64,000 bases of DNA from NCBI RefSeq assembly GCF_001758365.1, contig NZ_LZFO01000004.1, positions 45,581-109,580 of the forward strand. The letters run 5' to 3'. The notes beneath the pieces are model-generated. The model searched no databases. It saw nothing but the letters and a program-made list of their open reading frames with translations, and was not told the origin of the DNA. Source of the stretch: Clostridium acetireducens DSM 10703 (GTDB lineage: Bacteria; Bacillota; Clostridia; Clostridiales; Clostridiaceae). A program made the translations under genes and the position numbers. Below, one piece after another: positions 27,386 to 38,125 of the stretch. Position 1 is the first letter of the stretch. Each line of letters begins with the position of its first letter.

Positions 27386-28504
27386 CTAAAAATTTATTTT
27401 TTTCCTTCTCATTCCAATATTAAGTATTAATCCAATAGACATAAATGTAGTAATTACAGAACTTCCACCATAGCTCATAAGTGGCAAAGTTATTCCTGTT
27501 ATAGGCATAATACCTATAGTCATTCCTATATTTTGAAATATAGAAAATAAAAATGAAGATATAATACCTATACAAATTATTCTTCCAAATAAATCTTTAG
27601 ACTCGGCAGCTATTTTTATAAATTTATATATCATTAATCCATATAAAGATAACAAAAAAATAGCACCTAAAAATCCCCATTCTTCTCCTACTACTGAAAA
27701 AATAAAGTCTGTATGAGATTCTGGAATAAATTGTCCTGCTATTTGAGTACCTTTTAAAAATCCTTTTCCAATAATTCCACCGGATCCAATTCCTATTTTA
27801 GATTGTATAAGTTGCATACCAGACCCTAGTTCATCTAATTCAGGATTTAAAAAAGATACTAATCTTTCTTTCCAATAGGCTTGCATTAAAGGCGAATTCC
27901 AAACTATAGCAATCAAAACAACTAAACTTGATAAACCACCAATAATTACTTTTTTATCCAATCCTGCAGCAAAAAATATACCTAACACTACAAAAAAGTA
28001 AACCATAGTCATTCCCATATCTGGCTGAATAACTACTAAAAGCATAGGTATTGCTGCATAAAAAGCTAATTTAAAAAAGTTTTTAGGCTCATTAATATTT
28101 CCTTCCATATCATCTAAAAGTTTTGCCAGCATTATTATTATACCTAGCTTGGCAAATTCTGAAGGTTGAAGTGTAACTGGTCCTATTTTTATCCATGAGC
28201 TAGCACCATTTACTGTATGTTTACACACAGTATCGTTTAAAATAAGCAAAAATACTCCAGACCAATATATTATATTAGCAAATCCTTTAAGCATAAAATA
28301 ATCAAAACATACTATTATATACATAACAGCTAATCCTAAAAATAACCAAATAATTTGAAATTTCAAAAAGTAAATTCCTGACTTCATATGAGTAGCACTA
28401 TATATATTTAAAGCTCCAAATAACAAAATTACTATAGTTGATATAACAACTGAAACATCTAACTCCTTTAATAATTTTCTATTAATTTTAAACTTTTCAA
28501 TCAT
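27386..28504 (-). CDS. rodA: RodA, SEDS peptidoglycan polymerase
   Basis: 372 residues from ATG at 28504 (GGAGGCG upstream). Around ten membrane spans. SEDS signatures are seen: [43 protein letters not shown] and the C-terminal [13 protein letters not shown]. Polymerises glycan strands with its class B PBP partner, encoded here by mrdA upstream. A terminator before it separates it from minE, so it may share a transcript only with mgsA. Confidence 0.95.
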   Translation of the reverse strand: MIEKFKINRKLLKELDVSVVISTIVILLFGALNIYSATHMKSGIYFLKFQIIWLFLGLAVMYIIVCFDYFMLKGFANIIYWSGVFLLILNDTVCKHTVNGASSWIKIGPVTLQPSEFAKLGIIIMLAKLLDDMEGNINEPKNFFKLAFYAAIPMLLVVIQPDMGMTMVYFFVVLGIFFAAGLDKKVIIGGLSSLVVLIAIVWNSPLMQAYWKERLVSFLNPELDELGSGMQLIQSKIGIGSGGIIGKGFLKGTQIAGQFIPESHTDFIFSVVGEEWGFLGAIFLLSLYGLMIYKFIKIAAESKDLFGRIICIGIISSFLFSIFQNIGMTIGIMPITGITLPLMSYGGSSVITTFMSIGLILNIGMRRKKINF

Positions 28505-28552
28505 AGTTCTAACGCCTCCAATACAAATATGATTATACCATATAACTAAAAA

Positions 28553-28580
28553 AAAGCTATGCAAAATTATACATAGCTTT
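28553..28580 (-). terminator. Terminator after minE
   Basis: AAAGCTATG pairs with CATAGCTTT across a ten-base loop, followed by a T run on the minus strand. Ends the minC-minD-minE unit. Confidence 0.85.
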
Positions 28581-28584
28581 TAAT

Positions 28585-28848
28585 TTATTTTTTTTTATTT
28601 TTAATTGGTATACTAGCTATTAAAGCTGGTGCAGTACAACCATCATCATCTATTTTAGTCATCTTTATTTCTAAATCATCTTTTTCTATATCAACATATT
28701 TTGATATTACTTCCATTAATTCTCTTTTAAGTTTTTCTATGATTTCTGGGGAAAAAGTAGCTCTGTCATGTATTAATATAAGTTTCAGTCTTTCTTTTGC
28801 TAGATCTTTAGAAGAAGGTTTTGTAGAAAACAGCTTAAAAAAGTCCAT
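28585..28848 (-). CDS. minE: Cell division topological specificity factor MinE
   Basis: 87 residues. The N-terminal part has LAKERLKLILIHDRA, the MinD-contacting helix, and the C-terminal part the topological domain with VEKDDLEIKMTK-like sequence. Drives pole-to-pole oscillation of MinD. Bacillus lacks it and uses DivIVA/MinJ; clostridia with MinE follow minC-minD-minE order, as here. Confidence 0.95.
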   Translation of the reverse strand: MDFFKLFSTKPSSKDLAKERLKLILIHDRATFSPEIIEKLKRELMEVISKYVDIEKDDLEIKMTKIDDDGCTAPALIASIPIKNKKK

Positions 28849-28860
28849 TTTATTCCCCTC

Positions 28861-29661
28861 CTATTTTTTTACAAAAAATTTTTTTAATGAATGCCAAAAT
28901 CCGCTTTCCTCTATATCTAAATTCATAAGAGGAATTTCTTCACCTGTTATTCTTTTAGCAATATTTTTAAATGCTTTTCCAGATAAAGCATTATCATTAA
29001 GCACAACTGGTTCACCCTTATTAGTAGAAATTGTTATATTTTTATCTTCTGGTACTACTCCTATAAGTTTTATTGCTAAACTATCTAATATATCTCTAAC
29101 ATCTAACATATCTCCATTTTTTATCATGCTATAATTTATTCTATTAATTATTAAATCATGATTTTCTAAACCTTTTGCATCTAACTTTCCTATTACTCTA
29201 TCTGCATCTCTAACAGATGTAACTTCTGGATTAACTACAATTAGAGCTTTATCGGCACCTACTATAGCATTTTCAAATCCTTGCTCTATACCTGCAGGAC
29301 AATCTATTATTACATAATCAAATTCTTTTTTTAATTCATTTACAAGATTGTACATTTGCTCTGCACTAATATCGTTTTTATCTCTTGTTTGAGCTGTTGG
29401 AAGTAAACATAAGTTATCTGAAAACCTCTTATCTTTTATAAGAGCTCTTTTTAAAGCACATTCTTTCTCTACTACATCTAACAAAGTAAATATTATTCTA
29501 TTTTCAAGACCCATTAATACATCTAAATTTCTAAGTCCTGTATCGCCATCTACTATGGCAACTTTTTTGCCTAAAGAAGCAAGTGCCGTACCTATATTAG
29601 CTGTTGTAGTTGTTTTTCCAACTCCGCCTTTTCCTGATGTTATTACAATAGCTTCTCCCAT
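28861..29661 (-). CDS. minD: Septum site-determining ATPase MinD
   Basis: 266 residues. Deviant Walker A GKGGVGKTTTTANIG, switch I DGDTGLRNLD, switch II DCPAGIEQGF, and a C-terminal amphipathic helix (SGFWHSLKKFFVKK) for membrane binding. Recruits MinC and is stimulated by MinE. SD GGAGG. 14 nt from minC, 12 nt from minE. Confidence 0.97.
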   Translation of the reverse strand: MGEAIVITSGKGGVGKTTTTANIGTALASLGKKVAIVDGDTGLRNLDVLMGLENRIIFTLLDVVEKECALKRALIKDKRFSDNLCLLPTAQTRDKNDISAEQMYNLVNELKKEFDYVIIDCPAGIEQGFENAIVGADKALIVVNPEVTSVRDADRVIGKLDAKGLENHDLIINRINYSMIKNGDMLDVRDILDSLAIKLIGVVPEDKNITISTNKGEPVVLNDNALSGKAFKNIAKRITGEEIPLMNLDIEESGFWHSLKKFFVKK

Positions 29662-29674
29662 ATGTATTCCTCCA

Positions 29675-30307
29675 TTAAATAAATTTATTAGGTAAATATG
29701 GCTCTACAATAATTGAATTACCTTTAACCCTAGCCACTTCTGGGTACTGAGGTTTAACATTATCTTCTGGTGATCGAGTAACTATATTTGCAATTTGAAG
29801 TATTTTGGGTTGAAGATAAAAGGCTGCAACTATAGCCTTAGCATTTCCATTAAAACCTGCATGAACATGTCCTCTTAAAGCTCCAAGCACTATTATGTTA
29901 CCTGCAGCATAAATTTCAGCTCCGTAATTTACATCTCCTATTATAACTATATTACCTGGGTAATGAATAATTTGTCCACCTCTTATGGTTTTTCTTATAA
30001 ACCTTGTCCTACCTTCATAAATACCTGAAAAAACTTTAGGGGCAGTTTCTTTAATTTCTTCAAATATGCAATCTTTTATAAAAAATTCATCAAATAAAAC
30101 ATCTTTTAACTTCCTTAATTCTCTTTCATTTATATATTTTAGTTCTGCAGTTATTTTAAGAGTGCTACCTTTATAAAATTTTTTTCCTTTTTGTAGCTTT
30201 TCAGTTAAAGATTCTAGCATTTCATTAAAATCTTTAAACTTATTCATATTTATAACTGCATTTAGTCCTTCTTTATTTCCTTTTATAATTATGCTATCTT
30301 CTATCAT
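29675..30307 (-). CDS. minC: Septum site-determining protein MinC
   Basis: 210 residues: N-terminal FtsZ-inhibiting domain, and a C-terminal beta-helix with [31 protein letters not shown] split by Gly repeats and [10 protein letters not shown], the diagnostic MinC C-terminal motif. Blocks FtsZ ring assembly away from midcell. First gene of the min unit; about 200 nt separate it from mrdA. Confidence 0.96.
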   Translation of the reverse strand: MIEDSIIIKGNKEGLNAVINMNKFKDFNEMLESLTEKLQKGKKFYKGSTLKITAELKYINERELRKLKDVLFDEFFIKDCIFEEIKETAPKVFSGIYEGRTRFIRKTIRGGQIIHYPGNIVIIGDVNYGAEIYAAGNIIVLGALRGHVHAGFNGNAKAIVAAFYLQPKILQIANIVTRSPEDNVKPQYPEVARVKGNSIIVEPYLPNKFI

Positions 30308-30423
30308 ATATAAACCCCCATAAGTTTCGCATATGATTATATTTCAACAAAACTTTAATAAATCCTTCTATTTTTTAAAAGTTAACTTTTAAAAATATGT
30401 AAAATGTGTAAAAAAGTTTAATG

Positions 30424-30469
30424 TTAAAGTGTAGAAATAATAAAATCAATTTACCTCTCTACACTTTAA
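30424..30469 (-). terminator. Possible terminator or leader hairpin between mrdA and minC
   Basis: TTAAAGTGTAGA pairs with TCTACACTTTAA around a ~22-nt loop; further downstream on the minus strand is CTTTTTT. The loop is long, so a role as a weak terminator is only likely. The min promoter should lie just after it. Confidence 0.4.
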
Positions 30470-30507
30470 TTATAAAGATACATAATATTTAAATTACATT
30501 GTATTTT

Positions 30508-33270
30508 CTAGTCATTTACTTGTTGAGTATTTACTTCTTCACCGCTAGTTTGTTGTGTACTACTTTCTTCTTTCTTTTTAGTTTCTTCTTGTGTATTTGA
30601 AGTGTATTGTGAAGAATATCCCATTTTGGAAAGCTCATCTTTAAAATAAGATTCATACATAGCTCTTGCTACTGGAGCTACAAAACCACCATGACCACCA
30701 TCAAATACTACAACACATACTGCTATTTTAGGATTATCGTAAGGTGCAAATCCTATATAAACTGCATAAGATGTCCTTCCTAAAGCAGCTTGATCATTGC
30801 TAAATGTAGCAGAACCAGTTTTTCCTCCTGTAGATATAGGAAAACCGCTAAAATAACTAGCTGCTGTTCCTCTAGAACCATGGTCTACTAGGTACATTCC
30901 ATTTTTAACCGCTTCTACAGTTTCAGGTTTTAAATTAATTTTATCTAATATCTCTGGCTTTTCTTGTTTAATAAGATTTCCATCTGCATCTAAAATTTTA
31001 TCTACTAAATGCAATTTATATCTATTTCCGCCATTTACTAATATAGATACATAATTTACAAGCTGGAGAGGAGTAAAGTTACTTATACCTTGACCTATAG
31101 ATGCATTATACATATTAGCTCCTACATTTAATTGGCTATAAGCATCTGAAACAGTAACATAATATATAGCATTTATAATTCTACTTATATCTTTATCTGT
31201 AATATTTTTATCTTTATATAAATTATCAGAATTAATTAATGACTTTAAAAGTTTTTCATAATTTTCTTTTGAAAATTTCTTGTCTCCGTTTTTTATACAT
31301 TCCTGTATTTCACTTTTTATTTGTTTTTTAATTTTTTTAACTTTTTCACTATCATTTTCATTATCATATAAATTTATTGAAGGAAAAGAATTTCCTCTTT
31401 GATCTGCACCGGCTTTAAGTGTAGACATAGTTTGCCACAAATACTGTGTTGAAAATATATTTTGAAGAGTCCAAGTATTAAATACCTGTCCATATCTTTC
31501 TGGTAATTCTATACCAGTGGAAGCTACTGCTCCTGAATTAGGTTTTACACCTAATCCAAATTTCCATGCATATTTAGCTAATATATCATCTCCATATTTA
31601 TCTCTCATTACTTTTCCTAGAGTCATAAAAAATGGGTTACTAGAAACTTCTAATGCCTTTCCTATACCTACTGAGCCATATCCTCCAACAGCAAAACTCT
31701 TTTTAAATCCCTTTCCGTCATCAAAAAAACCTGGATCATATATACCAAAATCTGTAGTTATTGCTCCACTTTCTAAAGCTGCAATAGTAGTCATTGGCTT
31801 AAAAGTAGAACCTGGTGGAATAATAGACATAGTGGCATAATTATAAAAAGGTTTCGGATATATATCATATACATCTTCTCTTATAGTAGTATTATTTTTA
31901 ATGGATTTATCTACTGGAAACATTATATTTAACACATCATCTAAACTTTTTCCAGGATAAGAACCCATAAGTCCTTTAGATAAAATATATTGCTTTCCAA
32001 ACTCTCCTAAGTCTGGATTAAAATACTTTTTATATAAGTCAGGAGACAATTTTCCTGGAATAGCAAATAAATTTGGGTCAAAAGTAGGCTTACTAGCCAT
32101 AGCTATTATTCCTCCAGTATTTACATCAATAGCTATAGCTGCTCCCCTAGTAGCATTGGATGTATTTACATCTCCTCTTCCAGGACTATTTCTAAGTTCC
32201 GTCATCACTGCATCTAAAGATTTCTCTGCTGCTGCTTGCACATCGCTATTTATTGTAAGTTGAATATTTTGTCCTGGGTAAGGTTCTCTTCTTCCTAATT
32301 CTTCAATTATTCTTCCGTTTTTATTTAACTTAACTATTCTTCCTCCCTTAGAACCTCTGAGTCTATCTTCAAACACTCCTTCAATTCCAGATGTTCCTAC
32401 ATAATCTGAATTTACATCATATCCTTTTTCTTCAAACTTTTCTTGATCCCAGCTTATTTTAGATATATATCCTAAAAATGCAGATCCAAGTTCTCCTTTA
32501 GGATACTCTCTCACAGGTTCAGTAGTTATATCTATTCCTGGAAGTTCATTTAGTTTCTGTAAAAATATAAAAGCGGTTTTTTTATTAATATTGCTTGCTA
32601 TTACTACTGGCTTATATCCAGAGAAACTTTGCATTTTTATAGAATCTTTAATAATCATAAATTTTCTTTGTTCTTCTAAAGAATAATTAGACTGATTTAT
32701 ATCATAATCTTTTAAAAGTTTTTTGAAAGTTTCCTTAGGAGTTATTTTCAAAAGTTGCTCATCAACTTGTTTTTTCTGCTCCTCAGTTAATTTCTCTTTC
32801 TTATTTTTAAATAGCTTTTTTTCTATTTCTTCATTAAATCCTCTATCTCTTTTAAATCTTATCTCTAAAAGTTTTCTAGCTTCATCATTTTGTGCCTTAA
32901 ATTCAAATCTATAAGGATTTATTTTTAATTCAAAGTCATCTTGTTGTTTTTCTTTGTTTTCTTCTAAAATCTCAAAAACTTTACTCATAGTTTGAAAAAA
33001 CACTTCTTTATTTTCTTCCGTTTCATTGTAAACTAACATATATCCTTGCTTATTAGTAGCTAATATTTTTCCATTTACATCAGTTATATTACCTCTAGGT
33101 GCAGAATCTGGTATTTCTCTTATAGATCTATTATTTGCCTTTTCCTTAAATTCTTCACCTTTAACTACTTGCAAATAAGATAACCTTATTATTATTCCTG
33201 AAAATATAATAATCATTATTAATATGAATGAATTATATCTATTTAAATCAAACTTTTTTTTATTTCGCAT
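30508..33270 (-). CDS. mrdA: Penicillin-binding protein 2 (class B transpeptidase of the elongasome)
   Basis: 920 residues, longer than typical PBP2. One N-terminal span, a dimerisation/pedestal domain with a charged insert (~95-200), then the transpeptidase: STFK with Ser488, SSN, and KTGS with Lys817. Cross-links peptidoglycan with RodA and MreBCD. A ~70-residue charged insert lies between SSN and KTG (~610-680), and the C-terminal tail is rich in Gln, Glu, Thr and Ser. It follows mreD by 15 nt, so mreB-C-D-mrdA form a unit. Confidence 0.94.
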   Translation of the reverse strand: MRNKKKFDLNRYNSFILIMIIIFSGIIIRLSYLQVVKGEEFKEKANNRSIREIPDSAPRGNITDVNGKILATNKQGYMLVYNETEENKEVFFQTMSKVFEILEENKEKQQDDFELKINPYRFEFKAQNDEARKLLEIRFKRDRGFNEEIEKKLFKNKKEKLTEEQKKQVDEQLLKITPKETFKKLLKDYDINQSNYSLEEQRKFMIIKDSIKMQSFSGYKPVVIASNINKKTAFIFLQKLNELPGIDITTEPVREYPKGELGSAFLGYISKISWDQEKFEEKGYDVNSDYVGTSGIEGVFEDRLRGSKGGRIVKLNKNGRIIEELGRREPYPGQNIQLTINSDVQAAAEKSLDAVMTELRNSPGRGDVNTSNATRGAAIAIDVNTGGIIAMASKPTFDPNLFAIPGKLSPDLYKKYFNPDLGEFGKQYILSKGLMGSYPGKSLDDVLNIMFPVDKSIKNNTTIREDVYDIYPKPFYNYATMSIIPPGSTFKPMTTIAALESGAITTDFGIYDPGFFDDGKGFKKSFAVGGYGSVGIGKALEVSSNPFFMTLGKVMRDKYGDDILAKYAWKFGLGVKPNSGAVASTGIELPERYGQVFNTWTLQNIFSTQYLWQTMSTLKAGADQRGNSFPSINLYDNENDSEKVKKIKKQIKSEIQECIKNGDKKFSKENYEKLLKSLINSDNLYKDKNITDKDISRIINAIYYVTVSDAYSQLNVGANMYNASIGQGISNFTPLQLVNYVSILVNGGNRYKLHLVDKILDADGNLIKQEKPEILDKINLKPETVEAVKNGMYLVDHGSRGTAASYFSGFPISTGGKTGSATFSNDQAALGRTSYAVYIGFAPYDNPKIAVCVVVFDGGHGGFVAPVARAMYESYFKDELSKMGYSSQYTSNTQEETKKKEESSTQQTSGEEVNTQQVND

Positions 33271-33285
33271 AAAATCACCATTCCC

Positions 33286-33777
33286 CTAAAACTTCCATTT
33301 TCTCTGCATATATGGCTTTTCACAAAGTTTATACATGAATTTATACATAAAAATTCCTATTATCATGTTATATATACTACTAAAAAATATACTTGCAAAG
33401 GAAATACTAATTTTATTTATATATAAAATAACTAAAATTAACAATCCCTTCAATATGCTTAAGAAAAAGCAAGCAACTATAGGAATAAGACCTTTTTGCT
33501 TAAATATATTTTTGCCTATATACCCTGCTATAATGCCTATTATCATATTTGTAAACAAATTCATTCCAAAGCTGCTGTTAAAATAAATATCTTGAAGCAA
33601 TCCTGCAGTTACTCCTATCCATATTCCTTCCCAACTTTCATTTATAATTGAATAGCAAATAACAAACACAAATAAAAGACTAGGGTAAAAACCTTTTATA
33701 GCGAAAAATGGTACACACGTATTATCTAATATTGAAAACAAAATTGATAAACCGCCTAATATAAATACTTTTCTCAT
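33286..33777 (-). CDS. mreD: Rod shape-determining protein MreD
   Basis: 163 residues, about five membrane spans, typical MreD size. LLFVFVICYSIINESWEGIWIGVTAGLLQDIYF resembles the MreD signature with the conserved GLLxD (split at each side). Membrane part of the elongasome between mreC and mrdA; mreC-mreD spacing is 10 nt. Confidence 0.92.
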   Translation of the reverse strand: MRKVFILGGLSILFSILDNTCVPFFAIKGFYPSLLFVFVICYSIINESWEGIWIGVTAGLLQDIYFNSSFGMNLFTNMIIGIIAGYIGKNIFKQKGLIPIVACFFLSILKGLLILVILYINKISISFASIFFSSIYNMIIGIFMYKFMYKLCEKPYMQRKWKF

Positions 33778-33787
33778 TTTAAATCAC

Positions 33788-34633
33788 CTAATATTTCACA
33801 TCTATTTTATTTTTAGGTACAATTATAAAAAGCTCTTGAATTTTTCCAAAATCCACATAAGGCTTTATAATAGCATTTTTCATTACTTTTCCTTTATCTT
33901 CTTCTATATCTATAACTGAACCTATTCTTATTCCCTTAGGATAAGATTCTCCAAGACCAGCAGTTAAAACTATATCATCCTTTTTTATCTTTGAATCTAA
34001 AGGTAAATAATAAAGCTTTGCTAATTGCTTTCTATCTGTGTCTTTATATCCTCTTACAATACCTATATTATCTTCTGCTTTATGAAGCATACCACTTACA
34101 GCTAAGTTTTCATTACTTAAAGACTGTACTATTGCCCAGTTAGTTCCTACTGCAGTCACTTGTCCTACTAATCCCTCTGCTGTAACAGCTACCATTTGTT
34201 TTTTTATACCATCATCCGTTCCTCTATCTATAGTAAATTCATCTAAAAAATTTCCTCCACTCTTTCCTATTATATTACATCCAACATAATCATATTGAGT
34301 ATTTTTAGATTTAAAATCAAGCATGCTCCTAAGCCTTTCATTTTCGCTTTTCAATGTATCATATTCTACTAACTTTTTTTCTAAATCTATGTTTCTTTTT
34401 ATTAAAACTTCATTTTCATTTTTTACTTTTGAAAAATTTAAAATAAAAGTTATACTATTATTAACTTTATCGTTTAGAGAATAAACAACTCTTTGAATTG
34501 GATTTAAAGCTATGCCTACTCCATTTTGAACAAAACCCATTTTTTCTCTCTTTACACTGTGAGCAATTAAAATTAAAAATGTAACTGACAGTACAACTAC
34601 TGCTACTGCCAGCTTATTTTTTAGTATCTTCAT
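33788..34633 (-). CDS. mreC: Rod shape-determining protein MreC
   Basis: 281 residues: N-terminal span (LAVAVVVLSVTFLILIAHSV), coiled coil (~70-105, KNENEVLIKRNIDLEKKLVEYDTLK), then the beta-barrel domain with VGQVTAVGTNWAIVQSL and VLTAGLGESYPKGIRIG. Activates PBP2/RodA from outside the membrane. Starts 2 nt from the mreB stop. Confidence 0.95.
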   Translation of the reverse strand: MKILKNKLAVAVVVLSVTFLILIAHSVKREKMGFVQNGVGIALNPIQRVVYSLNDKVNNSITFILNFSKVKNENEVLIKRNIDLEKKLVEYDTLKSENERLRSMLDFKSKNTQYDYVGCNIIGKSGGNFLDEFTIDRGTDDGIKKQMVAVTAEGLVGQVTAVGTNWAIVQSLSNENLAVSGMLHKAEDNIGIVRGYKDTDRKQLAKLYYLPLDSKIKKDDIVLTAGLGESYPKGIRIGSVIDIEEDKGKVMKNAIIKPYVDFGKIQELFIIVPKNKIDVKY

Positions 34634-34635
34634 AA

Positions 34636-35649
34636 TTATCTTCTCTTAGAATTAGTAATTTTGTCAATGGTATCTAATGCTTTTCCTGCACCTAATGCTA
34701 CACAGTCAAGAGAGGCTTCTGCTATATGTACCGGCATATGAGTTTCTTTATTTATTAATTGATCTAACCCTTTTAACATAGCTCCTCCACCTGCCAGCAT
34801 TATACCTTTATCCATAATATCTGAAGCAAGCTCTGGTGGTGTTTTTTCAAGTGTTGATTTAATAGCATCAATTATAGATGATACTGGCTCTCTTAAAGCT
34901 TCTCTAATTTCATTTTCATTAATAGTTATTACTTTTGGAAGTCCTGTTATAAGATCTCTTCCTCTTATATCCATAGTATTTTCTTCTCCCACTTCATAAG
35001 CAGAACCAAGTTCTATTTTTACAGATTCAGCAGTCCTTTCACCAATCATTAAACTATATTCTTTTTTTATGTAGTTTATAATTGCTTGCTCAAAGTCATC
35101 TCCTGCAACTCTTAAAGATTTACTTGTAACTATTCCACCTAATGAAATTATAGCTATTTCAGTAGTTCCTCCACCAATATCTACTATCATGCTTCCAGTA
35201 GGTTCATTAACTGGAAGTCCTGCTCCAATAGCTGCTGCCATCGGTTCTTCCATAAGCAAAACCTCTCTTGCACCAGCTTGTTTTGTAGCTTCGTCTATGG
35301 CTCTTTTTTCAACTTCTGTAACTCCTGATGGAAAACAAATCACAATTCTAGGGCTTGTAAAAGCACTCTTAGGGCTAATTTTTTCTATAAATTTTCTAAG
35401 CATTATTTGAGTAACATCAAAATCCGCTATAACACCATCTTTAAGTGGTCTTATAGCTGCTATATTTCCTGGTGTTCTTCCTATCATTTGTTTAGCTTCT
35501 TCACCAACAGCAAGCACTTTATTAGTATCTCTATTTATAGCCACCACAGATGACTCTCTAAGCATAATTCCCTTACCTTTTACATATATTAAAGTATTAG
35601 CAGTACCTAAATCTATTCCCATATCTCTTGACATTCCAAAAAGTCCCAT
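34636..35649 (-). CDS. mreB: Rod shape-determining protein MreB, actin-like filament
   Basis: 337 residues from ATG at 35649 (AAGGAG 8-9 nt upstream). Actin-fold motifs: [18 protein letters not shown] (phosphate 1), [16 protein letters not shown] (phosphate 2), [13 protein letters not shown] (adenosine). The N-terminal MGLFGMSRD gives membrane association. Directs lateral wall synthesis; leads mreB-C-D-mrdA, preceded by radC. Confidence 0.97.
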   Translation of the reverse strand: MGLFGMSRDMGIDLGTANTLIYVKGKGIMLRESSVVAINRDTNKVLAVGEEAKQMIGRTPGNIAAIRPLKDGVIADFDVTQIMLRKFIEKISPKSAFTSPRIVICFPSGVTEVEKRAIDEATKQAGAREVLLMEEPMAAAIGAGLPVNEPTGSMIVDIGGGTTEIAIISLGGIVTSKSLRVAGDDFEQAIINYIKKEYSLMIGERTAESVKIELGSAYEVGEENTMDIRGRDLITGLPKVITINENEIREALREPVSSIIDAIKSTLEKTPPELASDIMDKGIMLAGGGAMLKGLDQLINKETHMPVHIAEASLDCVALGAGKALDTIDKITNSKRR

Positions 35650-35670
35650 GTTCAATTCTCCTTTCAAATT

Positions 35671-36354
35671 TTATACTATACCTTTTTCTTTTAAACTAAT
35701 GTAAATTCCATCACCTATTATAATATGATCAATTAACTGAATGCCAATTATTTTTCCACATTCTATTAATCTATTAGTTACATTTATATCTTCACCACTT
35801 GGCTTCGGATTACCAGAAGGGTGATTATGACATATTATAATTGAAACACTATTATTTTTAATAGCTTCACAAAACACTTCTCTAGGATGAACTATAGAAG
35901 AATTAATACTTCCTAAAGACACATCCTTAACTTTAATAATTACATTTTTAGTGTTTAACATTATTACTCTCAATATTTCTTGTTTTAAATGCCTCATCTC
36001 CTGCATAACATAATTAGCAGCATCCTTAGGACTGCAAATTTTATATTCATTTCCAGATTTGTATGAATGAAATCTTTTTGACATTTCAGCTACAGCAAGA
36101 AGTTGACACGCTTTACTTCTTCCTATACCATCTATTTTCATAAATTCTTCAGCAGTTAAATTAAATAAGCCATTTATTCCTCCAGCTTTTTTTAAAATTC
36201 TCCCGCTTAAACTTATTATGTTTTCCTTTTTTGTACCTGTTCTAAGTATAATAGCTAAAAGTTCTGAATTAGACAACACTTCTGGTCCATATTTCAAAAG
36301 TCTTTCTCTAGGTCTTTCATTTTCTGGTAAATCCATAATTTTTAAACTATACAA
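35671..36354 (-). CDS. radC: RadC-family JAB-domain protein
   Basis: 227 residues. An N-terminal helix-hairpin-helix part (LPENERPRERLLKYGPEVLSNSELLAI, GIGRSKACQLLA) and a JAB/MPN metalloprotein domain with HNHPSGNPKPSGED. Despite the name, a repair role is doubtful for the family; true function unknown. The start is TTG with AAAGGGG 10 nt upstream. Located between maf and mreB as in Bacillus. Confidence 0.93.
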   Translation of the reverse strand: MYSLKIMDLPENERPRERLLKYGPEVLSNSELLAIILRTGTKKENIISLSGRILKKAGGINGLFNLTAEEFMKIDGIGRSKACQLLAVAEMSKRFHSYKSGNEYKICSPKDAANYVMQEMRHLKQEILRVIMLNTKNVIIKVKDVSLGSINSSIVHPREVFCEAIKNNSVSIIICHNHPSGNPKPSGEDINVTNRLIECGKIIGIQLIDHIIIGDGIYISLKEKGIV

Positions 36355-36371
36355 AACATTTAAACCCCTTT

Positions 36372-36947
36372 CTACAGATTTACCCCCATCTCCTTTAGTA
36401 TAAAATATAACTTATTTAAAGGAAGACCTACTACATTATAATAACATCCTTGTATTTCTTCTACGAACACTGCTGCATAATCTTGTATACCATAAGCACC
36501 GGCTTTGTCCAAAACATTTTCTCTATCTATATAAGTAGTAATTTGTCTTTCCGTTATGTTTGAAAATTTAACTTCAGTATGTACATAACACTGCTTTATT
36601 TTATTTGAAGCAGTATTTATAATAGTAATTCCTGAATATACGCTATGTATATTCCCACTTAAATTTTTTAGCATTTTAAAAGCTTCTTTTTTATCATTAG
36701 GTTTTCCTAAAACTTTTCCATTAAAATAAACCACAGTATCGCATCCTATTATTATAGATGGATTTCTAACTTTTTCACATACATTTAAAGCCTTACCTTT
36801 AGATAATTCCATAACATATAAGCCACAATCCCCTTGAAATTTTACTTTCCCCTCATTAAAATCACTTACAATAATTTGAAAATCGTCAATAATTTTCTTT
36901 AATAATTCTTTTCTTCTCTGAGAGGCTGAAGCTAAAATAATATCCAT
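36372..36947 (-). CDS. maf: Maf-family nucleoside triphosphate pyrophosphatase
   Basis: 191 residues: ILASASQRRKELLKKI is the Maf signature (ASxSPRR-like), with IIGCDTVVYFNGKVLGKP and DKAGAYGIQDYAAVFVEEIQG. House-cleaning pyrophosphatase, probably for dTTP/UTP-type or modified nucleotides. Precedes radC and mreB, the order found in Bacillus. Confidence 0.95.
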   Translation of the reverse strand: MDIILASASQRRKELLKKIIDDFQIIVSDFNEGKVKFQGDCGLYVMELSKGKALNVCEKVRNPSIIIGCDTVVYFNGKVLGKPNDKKEAFKMLKNLSGNIHSVYSGITIINTASNKIKQCYVHTEVKFSNITERQITTYIDRENVLDKAGAYGIQDYAAVFVEEIQGCYYNVVGLPLNKLYFILKEMGVNL

Positions 36948-36961
36948 ATTGCAATCACTTC

Positions 36962-37225
36962 CTAATGTTTCTTTGTTAATATTATAGACAAAACAATGCC
37001 AACTATAGTCATAATATTTATATTAAATTTTAGACCTATAGTTAATAAAATTACTTTAAGATCTAATATAATTGGATTTGACATACCTATATAGTAAGGA
37101 GTTTTTAAAAATGCAAGACTTCTTATATTTTCACCAAGTATATCACCAATTAAACTTCCACCTATAGCTCCAAGAAATATCATGAACCATAACAAGCTTT
37201 TGTTACCTTTTTCTACCCCTCTCAT
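36962..37225 (-). CDS. DUF4321-type small membrane protein
   Basis: 87 residues from ATG at 37225 (AGGTGGG upstream). Two spans and the block MIFLGAIGGSLIGDILGENI, typical of the DUF4321 family found before maf in clostridia. Function unknown. The position next to maf, radC and mre suggests only that it is part of the cell envelope block. Confidence 0.82.
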   Translation of the reverse strand: MRGVEKGNKSLLWFMIFLGAIGGSLIGDILGENIRSLAFLKTPYYIGMSNPIILDLKVILLTIGLKFNINIMTIVGIVLSIILTKKH

Positions 37226-37328
37226 CAAAATTCCCACCTTATTTATACATCTTATATAGTTTATCATTTAATAAAAACTTAAACAAGTACTTATAATAAT
37301 GCTTAAAAAAATTTTTTGTTAACAAAAA

Positions 37329-37347
37329 GCATCTGTTAAACAGATGC
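37329..37347 (-). terminator. Terminator after the SPOR-domain gene
   Basis: GCATCTG pairs with CAGATGC across TTTAA on the minus strand, then TTTTTG. It directly follows the stop codon of the SPOR gene. Confidence 0.85.
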
Positions 37348-38046
37348 TTAACTAGATTTCAATTTATCTAATATATTAAATAAAAATATATAATTTTCTT
37401 TAACATTTTGTTTTGATATTTTTTTAGGCATTTTTTGTATATAATCTTTTAAATCTTCTAATACTTCTATATTTTTGCTTTTACTATTTACCTTTTTTAA
37501 ATTTTTACACCATTTTTTAAGCTCTTGTGTTTCAATTGCCTCTACGTTTTGCTCTAAAAGCTTATTTAATACCTTTATATTAGCATTTATTATTTCAGCA
37601 ATCTCTGCATTACATAAATCATCTTTGTATAAAACAAACTCTATTTTTGAAACAGGTATATTATCATCTTTAAGCTTTTGAATTTGTTTTTTTGATTCTT
37701 CTTCAGTATATATTCCTAATAATACTTTTGTATTTTTTCCCTGTTGTATGGTAAAAGGAATTCCATATTGATTAAATTTATTAATTTCTTTACCAGTATT
37801 TTCTAATGTGGAATATACTCCACATTGTATAGATACAAATTTTACAGAATCTTCTTCATTATTAATTATGTATTTGCTATTACTAACAGTTTTATTTTCT
37901 GGTTTTATTGCTTTAGAATTTTTTATAAAAGTATTGGATATTGCTGTTCCTATTATAAAAGCTAATATAACCACTAACATAATTATAATAAATAAAACCA
38001 TATTATCTTTTTTTTTCCTTTTAAAATCATACCTAGTATACTTCAC
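37348..38046 (-). CDS. Membrane-anchored SPOR-domain protein
   Basis: 232 residues, GTG start with AGGGGG 10 nt upstream. Lysine-rich N-terminus, one span (MVLFIIIMLVVILAFIIGTAI), then a SPOR-like repeat region (FVSIQCGVYSTLENTGKEINKFNQYG and VLLGIYTEEESKKQIQKLK), and a helical C-terminus. SPOR domains bind denuded glycan strands, often at septa. Located upstream of DUF4321 and maf; a separate unit with its own terminator. Confidence 0.82.
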   Translation of the reverse strand: MKYTRYDFKRKKKDNMVLFIIIMLVVILAFIIGTAISNTFIKNSKAIKPENKTVSNSKYIINNEEDSVKFVSIQCGVYSTLENTGKEINKFNQYGIPFTIQQGKNTKVLLGIYTEEESKKQIQKLKDDNIPVSKIEFVLYKDDLCNAEIAEIINANIKVLNKLLEQNVEAIETQELKKWCKNLKKVNSKSKNIEVLEDLKDYIQKMPKKISKQNVKENYIFLFNILDKLKSS

Positions 38047-38125
38047 AAGTATTATACCCCCTAAATTAATTTTAAAATCCCCTATAATATAATTATTTTC
38101 CTTAATTAATTTTAGAATAAAAAAA